Assembly: GCA_963678705.1 (NCBI GenBank)
Contig: OY783209.1
Coordinates: 11,842,001-11,906,000 of the forward strand
Source of the DNA: Panorpa germanica
Lineage: Eukaryota; Arthropoda; Insecta; Mecoptera; Panorpidae
Reading direction: 5' to 3'
DNA length: 64,000 nucleotides
The notes beneath the pieces are model-generated. The model searched no databases. It had not been told where the DNA came from and worked only from the letters and a program-made list of their open reading frames with translations. Below are positions 1-11,280 of the stretch, one piece after another; positions within the stretch are counted from its first letter, which is position 1; every line of letters starts with the position of its first letter. The position numbers were made by a program, and so were the translations under genes.

Positions 1-72
1 TGCGGAATAGTTGGATAATGTTACCTTTTTAAGAATTTAGAACATACTAGTGGTAGGTTTATAGCAGTAAGA

Positions 73-560
73 CTTGGAGCATATTATTTTTTTTTTTTTT
101 TTATGTTTTTGCCATTTGGCACTACATTCTTGTGCCATAACTCATTTATATACATGTCATTGTGCTTAATTCAATTTTGATCCTTATTAAATCTAAACAT
201 TTTAATTTTTTTTCACACAAAAAAAAAAGAAATATATAAAATTCCTTATAAAAATAAAAACAAAATTGCTACTGCTACTGCTTCGCTCCTCCTGCTACTG
301 TCCCTCCTATTTCTACTCTGCCATTCCTTCACTTTCCTAGGTTTTTTCTCTATCTCCGCCATCCACCTGTTCCCTTCACTTTCGACATTATATTCTTCTG
401 TCTTAAAAAGATTAATACAGACTTGGAGCATATATATATGGAGAGTGAATGCTAGACCTGAAAGTGTGTCCAAAATGTGTGCGACAGAGAAAAGTGTATG
501 TTCCTATTTGTTCTCTATTCTAACGTGTCAATCATTAGATCCTGGAGATATCCTACTGAC
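73..560. mobile_element. family Q inverted-repeat element, one end, interrupted
   Basis: Sequence at 421-560 matches one terminal arm of the full family Q copy at 57722-58299: the CTTGGAGCATATATATATGG terminus followed by the shared GTTCCTATTTGTTCTCTAT block. The arm is split by a retrotransposon at 85-418, and the 15 bases at 70-84 recur at 419-433. Only one arm is visible, so this copy is truncated. No coding capacity. The outer limit at about 560 is approximate. Confidence 0.6.
85..418 (-). mobile_element. 5'-truncated non-LTR retrotransposon (R1-like) with poly(A) tail
   Basis: On the minus strand this is the 3' end of the same non-LTR family found at 1309-2090 and 36680-37119. It shares the ATTGTGCTTAATTCAATTTT-type 3' untranslated block and the last few dozen codons of the pol reading frame (about 246-415). 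A T-run at 87-102 is the poly(A) tail seen from the other strand. The 15-bp AGACTTGGAGCATAT at 70-84 is repeated at 419-433 and is the target duplication. Poly(A) tail, 5' truncation and target duplication are the marks of target-primed reverse transcription. The perfect duplication suggests a fairly young insertion. Confidence 0.8.
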
Positions 561-1308
561 GTCTAGATTCTAATTGATAAGATGTTCTCATTTATTATCA
601 AAGCTTTTGATCATTTGAATAATCTTCTTGTCCATTCACTTCATCTTTGTTAAAATCATTGACCGTATGAACATTAACAATGATCTAATTTTAAACAATT
701 ACTTATTGTACTAGTACAGTTACCAAACTCTGTATCTATTTTGTCTATTCTTTGCTAATTCTTATAACTGTTGTCCTTTTTAGACTATTTCGTGACTAAC
801 CTTTGTGTAAGGTCACTACATCACCCACGACCCTCTACTACTCCTCCACTGCTCGCTCTCCTTCCTCACTCGTCATACACTACTGGACTGCGCTTTGTAG
901 TTGTGAGACACGACTTGTTGCTTGGGTACAATTATTTATGATGACAAGTCATTAAAACATAGTATATTATATTTATAATATTAATTACAGATATTAAAAT
1001 ATATTGTCTTATTGTTATCCATCTTATCAATTATCACAAAATTGTACATCGTTCAGAATGTAGTTGTTTACCAGGAATTTATTATACCTGCTAATAAAAT
1101 CAGTTTGAAATAATTTAACATCACTCAATTAGTTCATAGGATGACATATAAATAGCGCCACTATTGATAAATCTATATGATTTTTAGATAGTAGCAACCT
1201 TCAAACGATATGTGTCAAAATTTTATAACATTTCAACCATTACTTTACGAGTTTCAGTGGTTTTTATGTGGAAGTGTTATTCGGAGTCGCTATTTTTTCA
1301 AATGTTTT
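561..1308. other. no gene seen; contains a short repeat (family R) at 1186-1261
   Basis: AT-rich sequence without a supported gene. The segment 1186-1261, starting AGTAGCAACCTTCAAACG, recurs diverged at 23179-23250. It may be a fragment of an unrecognised element. Confidence 0.4.
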
Positions 1309-2090
1309 ACATTCTCACTCCTTCCAAAAGGAAAAATATAAAAATAAAAACAAAACTGCTACTGCTACTGCTTCGCCCCTTCTGCTACTCTCCCTCCTGT
1401 TTCTACTCTGCCATTCCTTCTTTTTCCTCGCTCTTTTCTCTATCTCCGCCATCTACCTCTTCCCATCACTGCCTCCCTTTAATAACTGCCTAATATTCTT
1501 TTCGCTTATTACCTTTTTCTCACTTGAAAACTTAATGTGCTCCAATGTTTCTATCTCCGTTCCGCACACCCTGCCATCCTTCCTTCGCTATTTGCCCAGT
1601 ATCTGTTTCCTTTCTCCTCGTTACCCAATCTGAATCTGGCAATCCTTATCCTTTTTCTCTTAAGTATTCTGGTATCTCTCTCCCAAATCTTTTTATATCT
1701 TTTGTTATAATTGCTCTTCTCAATTTTTTCCGTTCCATGTTGTATCTCCCTCTTTCTGCTCCTTAGCTCCTCTTCCACACTTGTGCCTTTTTCTCTCTGC
1801 CTCATCTGTCGCCATTCTATTACTTTCAAAATACTCCTTTCTCTTATTCGGGCCTCCTCTCTAATTTTCCTTAGGATTTCGCTTTCAGCGTTACTCATTT
1901 GCTCCTCGAACTTGAGTGCTCTCCTTCCTGCTTCTATTCTTATCTTGTCCCTTTTTAATTCTTCCATTCCCATGTATCCCGGCGTGCACCTGTCCAGCCC
2001 TAATACCCATTTAATGTATCTCTCCTGGATTATTTCCAATTTCTCTTGCTTCTTCCACTGCCATATCTCTGTTCCGTACATTGTTTTACA
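1309..2090 (-). pseudogene. non-LTR retrotransposon pol fragment, C-terminal part
   Basis: The minus-strand frame at 1551-2081 encodes about 176 residues of the region downstream of the reverse transcriptase core in R1/jockey-like pol proteins. Recognisable pieces are YGTEIWQWKKQEKLEIIQER, then WVLGLDRCTPGYM, then a long charged helical stretch, then RIARFRLGNEEKGNRYW near the C-terminus. In related elements a CCHC zinc finger follows; here the frame breaks near 1551 and the finger cysteines are not visible, although homologous DNA continues to about 1309 in other frames. Truncated at both ends with no target duplication found. A dead remnant of the same family as 85-418 and 36680-37119. Confidence 0.8.
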
Positions 2091-2137
2091 TTAAAGCCCA
2101 TTACAGATGATTTCTTACTTCTAAACTTTTGTTACAG

Positions 2138-2237
2138 ATGATTTCTTACAAGAAGTACTGAAAATTGCTTCCATGTTGGCTCGACGAAGAAGAACACAAA
2201 TAGCGACCGTGAAAACTACAAGTTTGGCGGTTGACCG
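2138..2237 (+). CDS. candidate internal exon, unrecognised protein
   Basis: A 100-bp interval bounded by a plausible acceptor (CTTTTGTTACAG ending at 2137) and a consensus donor (CCG followed by GTAAGT at 2238). Only one frame is open throughout, starting at 2140. It reads DFLQEVLKIASM, then a basic run RRRRTQ, then IATVKTTSLAVDR. I do not recognise the protein. The bases TTACAGATGATTTCTTAC at 2132-2149 also occur at 2101-2118, giving tandem potential acceptors. No partner exon could be matched in phase nearby. It may be a host exon, a transposon exon or chance. Confidence 0.3.
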
Positions 2238-3182
2238 GTAAGTCGATGTTTATATAATTATTATTATCTACCACCCCTTCAACTTGTTCATCAACTTAAA
2301 ACAAAATCAAAGTTTCAAATGATGAAATCTGATTCTATGATTTCAATTCTACACACTTCGGTTTTAAATAAAGTTGAATTGATACTGTACTATATCATTA
2401 AATCAACTCCATAAAAATATGAATTTATTAATGTATTTTTTATTGATCTATAAAGGCAGGTAGCCCTAATTCTAGAGCCCTAGCTCTACCAAGGGCATCT
2501 GGGATTAAACATGCCCTAGATATGTTGCCCTTCTGTATGTTGTTCATAAATATAGCAATTACCCCACATCGTGGTATACCCATAGACGTGGCGGTCTAAC
2601 CCTAACCGTAGCCGTAGCATGATTGACACCAAAACATTGATGTAGAAATATATAGTGGGAGGGAAATCATCGATTTATCATTTCGATGTTTTGATTACAA
2701 TTCGATGTTTTGAATTAATGCACTTCGAGTTCCAAATAATGTTTTATATTAAAATTAATACGGAAATATCAAATGTTGAAAATAATTATCGATGTTTCCA
2801 TTCCATCGCATATGTTCACCCCTAAACTGTAGGCCGAATAATCTGTGTCAAGAAAATAAAATGAGCGTTGGTTAATAATTGTAGCATATTCCGTATTAGT
2901 TCGACTGGCGATAGCTGTGACAGTTATTTCCGAAATGTAGGTTATGTATACGTCGGAACTATGTAAAATATTGATGGGGAAACAATTTGTTGAATATGCG
3001 TGTATTTTTGGAATCTAACTCACGTTCTAATAACGTTCTTTTAAAATTATACGAGGTTAACTTCAATAAATCCATTCAGGTCCGTTATTAATTTATTGTG
3101 TCTCTAGGATATTTGTGGGAGACAACATTTTCGTGACATTTGACAGATATTGTGTTTCATTATTAACCTCAGAGTTTGTACC
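2238..3182. other. no gene seen
   Basis: AT-rich sequence with no supported gene and no repeat shared with the rest of the window that I could see. Confidence 0.4.
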
Positions 3183-3572
3183 TTATTGCAAACCTTAGCC
3201 CCGAATCTGACCGAATCGAATGAGAATGGAAGTGTGTTGTTAGTGAGAGAACGCACATGTATACGACTGAGTGAAAACATACGACTTCGTGTGAGAATGA
3301 TGACATCATCAACAGAGATGTGCACGAATACTATTGAAAAGTATTTAAATACATACCTACAAACAAATACGACACAATAAAATTCCCTATTATGCTATTG
3401 TTAAAAATTCTATAGAGTCACGGAACACGGCTCGACTACCAGTTTAGTTTCATTCGTGCCTTGTGTTTTCTTTCACTCGTATACACGTTCGTTCTCTCAC
3501 ACAGTTCCATTCTCATTCAGTTCGGGCAGATTCGGGGTTGAGATTTGCAACCAGTCGCTTCGTGTGCGGTGC
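3183..3572. mobile_element. family B element, rearranged fold-back copy
   Basis: From 3183 to about 3435 the sequence is the reverse complement of one side of family B, from the TTGCAAAC terminal region to GGCTCGAC. From about 3440 to 3572 it continues as the other side of family B in the opposite sense, ending in a degraded GTGTGCGG terminus. Both halves carry the same CTCTCACTCGTATACACG-type block, so this copy is a large imperfect hairpin. No coding capacity and no clear target duplication. Confidence 0.6.
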
Positions 3573-3581
3573 GCCTAAGTA

Positions 3582-4137
3582 TGGTACACATACGTGCGAC
3601 TTAAACATGCGACATCCAACATTTGTTGTAAGAAGTTGTGCTACACGTCCACACTAGTGCGACATGCAACTTCATACGTCGGAAGCAATATGAAATTGCT
3701 TTACAAAAAAAAATATTTACAAAAGAAAGTAATAAAACTCAGTTATTTAAAAATGTCTCTGTTAACTCGTCAAACACAGTTTTAATTATTTTTATTTATT
3801 TACTAAACACAACTAAAAAAAACGACAACGCTCAATGAGATTATACTGGAGACTGAGTAGGTACGCAACCCTTTTGATCAAGATCACATTTAAAACCGTA
3901 ATTCGTTTAGATGTTCCGACTTAGGATTGAAACATTTTTGTTTCATAAAAATGCTACCTAGAATTTTTAAAAATAGCATAAGTAATGGTTTTATTATTGT
4001 CGCACGTTCCTGTCGCACTAGTCTGCATGTTAAAAGTACAATACATTTAGTACACCCATGTCTAAATAATGTCAACTTATGAATGAAAATATATAAATGT
4101 TGGATGTCGCATGTTTATGTCGCACTAGTCTGTACCA
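3582..4137. mobile_element. family E MITE, TA target duplication (mariner-like)
   Basis: Termini are TGGTACA...TGTACCA with TA at 3580-3581 and 4138-4139. Inside the tips both ends carry ACATGCGACATCCAACATTT in inverted orientation. A second full copy lies at 59517-60023. The TA duplication and short inverted repeats fit a Tc1/mariner-mobilised non-autonomous element. No transposase remnant was found; small internal frames have no recognisable domain. Confidence 0.75.
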
Positions 4138-4142
4138 TACAT

Positions 4143-4225
4143 TAGACTAAAATAAAAATATCATCACTTTTACCACGGAAATATTGCGTTTTTCTATTGA
4201 TTTTAAATGATTGCTTTTGTTGAAA
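4143..4225. repeat. family O fragment
   Basis: Matches the right half of the inverted-repeat element at 12705-12860 (ATCATCACTTTTACCACGG then AATATTGCGTTTTTCTATT). Immediately abuts the family E element. Confidence 0.5.
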
Positions 4226-5613
4226 CACTATGGTGGGCTCTGGATATTTGATCACCACAAATCCTCCAATTGGCGCCACTGGTCATAGTGACACATGTAA
4301 AATGGCGGAAAATTTAAAACAATTCCTTCTTTAAAATCATTTAAAAGTACGAGGACAAATCCCGTCCGAGTTGACCTGGAATCGATCACATGTAGAGCTG
4401 TGATTAAATTGTCATATCACATTAAGTTCGTATCAACGTGATGTAGATTTGCATTTTGTTTCGAGGGCCTGAACTTTAACACGTTGTTAAATTATAACAA
4501 TGGTTAGCGCTAACGTTAAACATTTGTTAAATGGGGTCAAACATGATTTTAATACTTTTTGCTTCTCTGATTACACGTTTCAAGTACTTCTTCCTCTGAC
4601 GTTAATATTTGCTCTTTCGTGATATTTAGTAACAAATGATTTTGTTTTATATGTTTTTAAAAGTTATTTCAACAAAATTACTTCGACTTTTATTATTTAT
4701 TCCGTGTTTATTAGTTTTGCGTTCGACCACAAAAGTGATTCATTTTATATTTTTAAATACAATGGTTTTTTTAAATGCATTTTAAAACATTTATCAGAGT
4801 TTGTATGAATTTTTTAAAGAATTGGTCGTCACACATCATAAAAATGTAACCAACAACCAACAACCGAACCATTCGATTCGTAAATAAGTTTGTGTGAAAT
4901 CGTAAACAAAGTTTTTATGATCTTTCAATATTTTATAGTTCGAGACGTGGTTCAGATAAAAATAAGTTTTGCAGGTCAAATGACTTTAACCTTGAAAGTA
5001 ATTTTTCCGTATACATAAATGAATTAGCGTTTGCCTATTTTGCCTGGCCATAACATCATGCAGAGGAACAGAGTTGCCTATTTATCCGGAATAGATCAGG
5101 ACACGTGTCTGAGGAACTTGGATAATTTAAAACGCTGAACTAACAATCATAATGTCATAAATTATTCAATTAATATATAAAATATATAGGTCAGTAGAAA
5201 CAGTCCTCCAGGATGTACCTACAACCACTGCGCCTGCGCCTGTGTCCGTCCAAACTATATTTGATAACTGACCCAAATAATTTAGTCATTTGTTATTTGA
5301 AACCGCATTTTGATAAGTCATTAATTAAGTCATGTTGTTCACACGTACTCGAATTTATGGAGGACATAAAAATAAGGAATAGGAACAACTACACTAGCGA
5401 CACCAAACGAATACAGCTAATAAACGAACTACGAAAAAAGCGAGGTTAAATTCATGACAATTTATCATGTAGTTATAAAATAAAAATATCATAATTAATA
5501 CACATAAATAAAAAAGTGCTTTAAATAGTTTTAAAATGGCGGTAGGTGTATTTAAACTATTGAGTCACAAGTATCTCTCGAAGAAAATTAGGAAAGTAAG
5601 AAAAAATGTTTTC
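4226..5613. other. no identified gene; one unrecognised + strand reading frame
   Basis: A 78-codon ATG frame at 5213-5449 (+) starts MYLQPLRLRLCPSKLYLI and ends INELRKKRG, with a possible acceptor (CAGTCCTCCAG) just before the ATG and AATAAA motifs downstream. It has no domain I recognise and may be chance. Nothing else is supported in this stretch. Confidence 0.25.
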
Positions 5614-5926
5614 AATGTTTACACCAAAGAGACAGTTCTTAAAACATTTTTGTCTTTTGTTGCTGTTTTAGAAAAAAAACACATTCCCATCTGGAGTCAG
5701 TAAGATCAAAGAAAAACACGTTTGTTGTTGTTTTTTAGTCTTTGCTTTGTTTTTTATGAACATTTGCGCTTGTCTGTTGTTGTTTATAATGTTTATAATT
5801 TTTATGGGATACACAGAAAAACACTAAAAACAAAACCATTCTCTTCAGTGTGAAGTCTGTTTTCGAAAAACAGTTTTTTGACAACAAAACTGTTTTCAAA
5901 ACTGTCTCTCTGATGTGAAACAGGCA
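5614..5926. mobile_element. family D inverted-repeat element, left tip missing
   Basis: The right end reads ACTGTCTCTCTGATGTGAAA then CAGGCA. The left end begins at the inner terminal motif TTTACACCAAAGAGACAGTT and lacks the outer 45 bp or so seen in the copies at 8638-8919 and 38066-38435. The interior is rich in TTTTGTTTT runs and has no reading frame. The target duplication is not resolved. Confidence 0.65.
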
Positions 5927-6902
5927 TTACATCCCATTCCATTCGTCTGACTTTCTGTCAGAGTATTGTTTTTGAATACTCCAATCTGTCTTACCGAGCC
6001 TGGTGGTCGGTACCATGGAGCCATGGAGAGAGAGTTGCCCCCTCCAACACATCGGGCTAAGGGGCTTCATGGGTTTCGAGTATGACACAGTTTTGATAAT
6101 TTCACTTGGTCTGGTTATGCAACGAACATTACCCGTGCGGGGCGGGGTGGCGGCGGCGGGCGGCGTTCGCCATTCGCGTTCATGTAACATTTTAACAACC
6201 GACATTTAGTCAATAGACATCAACATTCAACATCAATTGGTATTGGTATTATGAAAATATTGTATTTCTCTCTTATAGTGAAATTGAGGTTATGTATTTA
6301 ATTTATCATGTTGTTGAGTTTCGTGTAATTAATGCAAATGTAATGACTTAATGATCGCATTAAGAAAATAATGTAAAGTCAGTTGTTGACTACATTTATG
6401 GCTCACTTATACTTTGCATATGAAAGGGTTTGTGCGAATGTAATCATGTGTTAAACAGCGATGTAGGCCCACTGGTGACATCACCGGAAAAACGACGTTT
6501 GAATTGAATATGCAGCTATATGTAAAAGCGTACCCTCTATCTGATTGAATCCAAACAAAATTTTGGAAGTATATACCATATTCCACATTTGGACAACTTT
6601 TATATTTATCTTATCATTATTATAAAGTTTAATTATTTATATTGCAATTACATATTCAACTTAGGACCGTGGTCCTAAGAAGCCCGTGAAGTATGAAGTA
6701 TATTATACATAAAAACAAGTACATACAATTAAAATATAAAGTTGGAGGAAGTGGATCACTGGATCCACTACTCTCAAACCAGTAGTTCTGTGACACAAAA
6801 TTGACTTAATATCATTAGGTTGATAGTACGTAAATTCTAATAGTTGAATAAAAAAAACTATGTATTGTCAAAATATAATATGTACCGTATCTAAGGTCAG
6901 TT
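5927..6902. other. no gene seen; GC-rich patch at about 5995-6185
   Basis: The interval 5995-6185 is conspicuously GC-rich against its surroundings and includes a GGGGCGGGGTGGCGGCGGCG run at about 6140-6160. Short frames exist on both strands, but none has a recognisable domain or splice structure. The rest is AT-rich without features. Confidence 0.35.
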
Positions 6903-7189
6903 TATGGCGAGAAGAATGCCGGAGTACTTAGAAAAACAAGGAGGTAGAAAAAAGAGAATGATTGCGATTTAAACTAAAGACTGAAGAAAGAGAAAGCAGA
7001 TATTGGAGTAATGAACAAGATAAACTATGTAAGAAGTGTGGCAAGGAAGTGAAAAAATTAGAGCACGTTAAGAATAGATGTCGGGAAAAGTTGGAAAGTG
7101 AAGTAGACTTGATAAGGATTTTATAAGGAAAAAGGAAGGAATAAGGTTGATAACAGAAGTTAGAAGTAAGCGAAGAAATGTGGAAAGGG
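6903..7189 (+). pseudogene. non-LTR retrotransposon pol C-terminus with CCHC zinc finger
   Basis: Read on the plus strand with one frameshift near 6967, this is the extreme C-terminus of an R1-like pol protein. It shows PEYLEKQGGRKKRMIA, then RFKLKTEERESRYWSNEQ, then the zinc finger CKKCGKEVKKLEHVKNRC with Cys-Cys-His-Cys spacing intact. A stop follows shortly after. It belongs to a lineage related to, but diverged from, the elements at 1309 and 36680, and it is on the opposite strand. It ends exactly where the TTAA-flanked family F element begins. A dead fragment. Confidence 0.7.
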
Positions 7190-7193
7190 TTAA

Positions 7194-7830
7194 GGTTTCA
7201 ACTTTTTTATTTATTTATATTAATGTAGAACATATTAAGTTTATTGTATGAAAATTTGAAGTCGATTAGAGTAAAACTGTCGAAGATATAGATATATCTT
7301 CACCTCTCTGGTCTGGGTTCGTCTTTCTTTGAAACTTTTAAACGTTTTTCTCACACTTATCTTTTTCAGAGTCGGTGTTCTTTCTAGCTCAAAATTTACT
7401 GCACACTTTTTTTTTACATAAATGCCGAGGTAGCACTGTCGAGTTTTTTTTTTAATTTTAAAGTATTTTAAAATAACAAAGTTTCTGATTTTTTTCATGA
7501 AAAATCGATATTTTGACTTCTAAGTGCTGTAAAAATTGAAAAATCAATAAAAACTCGATAGCGTTACTTGCATAAACTTATCAACTAATGATATCATTTT
7601 GGTTTTTCGATTTCACATAATCCAGTGATGAATTACGTGAGACACCGCAATCACTCTTTTTCTTGTGACGTCTGCGGAGATTCGCTGTCAATGCTTCATT
7701 TCTTGATATTTATTTATGAAAATTTCACAAATTATTCCTTAAATATTATTTTATCATGTAGTATTTATAGAAATAATTATGTACTCAAAAAACATTATTG
7801 AAAATATGCTTTCTTTTTATCGTTCTGACC
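7194..7830. mobile_element. family F element, TTAA-flanked
   Basis: Bounded by TTAA at 7190-7193 and 7831-7834, with tips GGTTTCAAC and the inverse of GGTCAGAAC. A reverse-oriented copy lies at 15513-16077 with homology along its whole length. No transposase frame is recognised. The TTAA duplication suggests piggyBac-type mobilisation, but the short, imperfect tips make that tentative. Confidence 0.6.
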
Positions 7831-8637
7831 TTAAGTTCGTACTTATAAATTATAAAACAAATCTTATGGATAGATACATTTATTTTATATTAAATAAGGA
7901 GAAAATGCAATCTGTCTATGAAGATATTCAGCAATATCTTGACAATGACATATCCGATAGTCAAAGAATACAATAATTAGGTTAGACTTATTAGATCTTG
8001 TGGAGTAAGGATACAAAGCATAAGATTCATAAGTTGCAACATCTATCCTCTAGAAATATTACGTGTAAGAGCGAGAAATATTCAATGAGAGAGAGAAAAA
8101 AAATGCATGCTTTTCAAGCTCGTTGTATGAACTTTTGTTTACCAACTTCTCAATTTTCAATCACTTTTTTAACATTTTATTTACGACATAGTCTGGCCTT
8201 TTACACTCTTAACATTTGAAATTGTTTAAAAGAACTACTTGTGTTTTCAATTATCTAAAATCTCTTGTATTTATAACTTTTACAACCTTACGATTACGAG
8301 TAGGTTATTTCGCCATTCAGCAATCTGTTTAGCTCTTGTTTCGTTGTTCCGCCCCAGTTTCCATTGCGGCCGAGTCGTGAGCTGTATACGTACTCATACA
8401 CACTACACACTACGCTGTATGGTATACTGGTGTACTGGACCATTCGGCCTTCGATGCCTTTGCTGCCTTCGTTTGTAATGTCCACATCGCATTGTTCATA
8501 ACTAGGGCCCGGATTTATATGCAATAAAAGTCCTTAAATATGTGTACCACAACATCAAATGGTTCGAATTTTTATAAAACTTACCTTGAACCCGAAACGG
8601 TCAATCTATCTCAAATTTTTTAGGGTAATTGTGTAAA
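7831..8637. other. no identified gene
   Basis: A 65-codon frame at 7779-7976 begins inside family F and runs past its end, so it is probably not a gene. On the minus strand GGTTCAAG|GTAAGT near 8583 resembles a splice donor, but no exon could be completed. Confidence 0.3.
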
Positions 8638-8919
8638 GGTTTTTAGTGTTTTTCTGTGTGTCCCATAAAAATTATAAATATGATAAACAACACGCAACAA
8701 GCGCAAATGTTCTCAAAAAACAAAACTGCGTTTGAAACCAAGCAGACAAAAACAAACAACTTTTTTTTCCTTAGAAATTACCGACTCCAGATGGGAATGT
8801 GTTTTGTTTACTAAAACAGTTTTTAAAGACAAAAATGTTTTAAGAACTGTCTCTTTGGTGTAAACATTGGTGTTTTTGTTCGTGTTTTATTGAACTGTCT
8901 CTCTGGTGTGAAACCGGCA
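8638..8919. mobile_element. family D inverted-repeat element, left end truncated
   Basis: The right terminus ends GGTGTGAAACCGGCA at 8919. The terminal motif occurs twice there: ACTGTCTCTTTGGTGTAAAC at 8848-8867 and ACTGTCTCTCTGGTGTGAAA at 8895-8914. The left end is lost. Homologous to 5614-5926 and 38066-38435. Confidence 0.6.
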
Positions 8920-10070
8920 TAATAGTTACACAAAAGAAACTGACAATTTTTATGTAAAACAGTTTATTTATTTCAACAAACGTTGCAATCAAAAGAATAC
9001 AAAAATAACTGAATAATAATTTGTAGTATTTGAAATTATTATACACTGTGTAATATAAATATAACTGCTGTTAATAATTTAATTTCTAAGGCATGAAAAA
9101 AAATTAGAGTACTTTACTCGCTGAGTTTTGTAATATATCTCTCGCTCGTTGTCAGCTGTAAAGACTAAAAACCACTCTGTTGTATGAGACAAAAAATAAA
9201 GTTAAAAGAGATGAGAATATATGAAGTTTGCAGATCGTTATATTACGCGAAAGCATCATCTTAGATAGAATGTTAATAGTAAATTTGTTTACATACATTT
9301 ATTATACATTTTATTATAAAATAAATGAATATTAATAAATTATTTTCCAAGCTTACTATAAGCTCATTCGGGTCCAACAATTAAAAACTTGTATATTAAT
9401 CATGTTAAAACATACAACGTGGCAAAAAGTATGATTCTAAAGTCCTAAACATTTTCAATTCATATTTTTATGCTTTTATAATAAAAAAATACTTGAAATC
9501 TCGTTTTATTGACAGATTAAAATCACACTATTTTAATTGGAATTTCATTTCGTTAGTGAGGTAAAGTGAGAGGGAGTGAGGCATAGGAATAGGTGGTAGA
9601 TTGTCCGTGAATAATGAAATACTCCACAGATTATTGTTTTACAAACATTCCATAGCATCGCACGTTGCTTCGTTAATTTAATCGAATTGAAGCGTACAAT
9701 TGGAAATTAATTGTTGATTGAAATTGAAAAAGCCTTGTTGTGTTTCTATCAGCACTGCGAGCATGGTGAGCATGGTGAGCTCGCTAGCCGATAGCCGATA
9801 GCTCTGGCTATAGGGAAGATGCATAAAAATAAATTGGTTGTCGTGTTGTAAAATAGAGCTGGTGTAGTATAGATTCCAGTAAATTTGTGATAATTAAGTT
9901 AATTATCATTATCGCGTGGTACGTTTTGTAATCTGTTTTTTGTATTTATAGTATAATTTTTACGTATGTAGATTTCGTTTAAGGTTGATCACACACTGGA
10001 ATTAAATACGATTGTATTCTAATTATTTCGCATTAGCACATTATAATATGAGAGGAAGATTTTACTTTAA
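8920..10070. other. no gene seen; small local duplications near 9757-9812
   Basis: AT-rich. Short tandem duplications GAGCATGGT and AGCCGATAGCC occur around 9757-9805. No reading frame with a recognisable domain. Confidence 0.35.
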
Positions 10071-10633
10071 AGGGTTATATACAGTTATTACGCCCAAGAA
10101 AAACTTTCCTGAGAAGATTTTTAAAATGTATTAATGTAAAAATTTATACTAACTTTTAACTATATTTTAACATTTTTGTATTTGTAAAAATAATAACTTT
10201 AAATCTGCTATAGAAGCTCCTCTCAAAAAAGGCATCTTGCGGTGACCACTATATCTCTGGACTGAATCATTTAAAATGAAAAAACCAATCGGATTCCGTT
10301 AAAGTAATGTATAATCTAGTAATTAATCGAAGAAATAAGAAAAATAATTTTTTTTTGACAAAATGGCGGCTTCTTAAAAAAAATATATCGATTTTTTACC
10401 AAAATATTGACCTTAAATTGTTTATAAATTTTTTTTCAATTTATCGATGAGAAAAAACTTTAGATTAATTACTAAAAAACATACTTAAGAAGCTTGTGTT
10501 AAAATTTGAGACTGATCGGATCAGCCGTTTCTGATATATCTTGGTCACCGATTTTAAAAACACAATTTTCAGAAAAACGCATGTAAAGTTTCAAAATGAC
10601 ATTTAATTTTTTGAAAATATAAACTGTATGGGG
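10071..10633. mobile_element. family I element, TTAA-flanked, right tip degraded
   Basis: The left tip AGGGTTATATACAGTTATTA follows TTAA at 10067-10070. The element is homologous, in inverted orientation, to 32270-32938, where both TTAA flanks survive. The right end here has decayed to TGTATGGGGTATAA. Includes an ACAAAATGGCGGCTTCTTAA block shared by both copies. No coding capacity. Confidence 0.65.
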
Positions 10634-10642
10634 TATAAATAT

Positions 10643-11280
10643 AATGGGCTTGTGTCCTATGTCTTAATTTCTATAAAAGTGTACTATTTATTGATAAAGT
10701 GGGTTACTAGAACCTCAAATGTTCAATTATTTTTTAATAACTCCTTATATGTTAAGAGATATTAACAATTAAAAAAGTCATTTTGTCTTTTTAATTATTA
10801 AAGGGATTGAACGTTGTACACATTCCAAGTGCATGTTACATCACAATCCTTGTGTAAGGTTGCCAACCTTCCAGCTCATAAATCTTTTCTATATGTATTT
10901 ATATATCAAAATATCAAATATTATTTACCGCTATTTCAAGGAACAATCAAATTTCAATATTATGTCTGCCTTACCAGGGTTAAATAAAATAAAAACTTAT
11001 TATTCTTTGATTTGACTTGATTATTTGACTACCAACAGCTACAAAACATTACCACAGCACTAACCTACTCAACAAATAACTGACGTTAAAATGCATTTCA
11101 CGTCATACAAATATGGCCGACCATTTCTAGCGCTAAAACTACAATTCAAACTGTTAATTGCTATATCTCCGTCAATATTTAGATATTTAATAAAATAGAG
11201 ACGCCAATACACATTTATTAACATCAATTCAATCAACAATTGAAAAATCGACCACTAAAAAATGAGGACACAAGCCCATT
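10643..11280. mobile_element. family A MITE, full length
   Basis: 638 bp with 16-bp inverted termini AATGGGCTTGTGTCCT and AGGACACAAGCCCATT. Near full-length copies lie at 41684-42302 (opposite orientation), 44373-45015 and 54483-55118, with partial copies at 61578-62141 and 14243-14377. No transposase frame; the reading frames inside are short and not shared between copies. I could not define a target duplication that holds across copies, so the superfamily is unknown. Confidence 0.85.
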
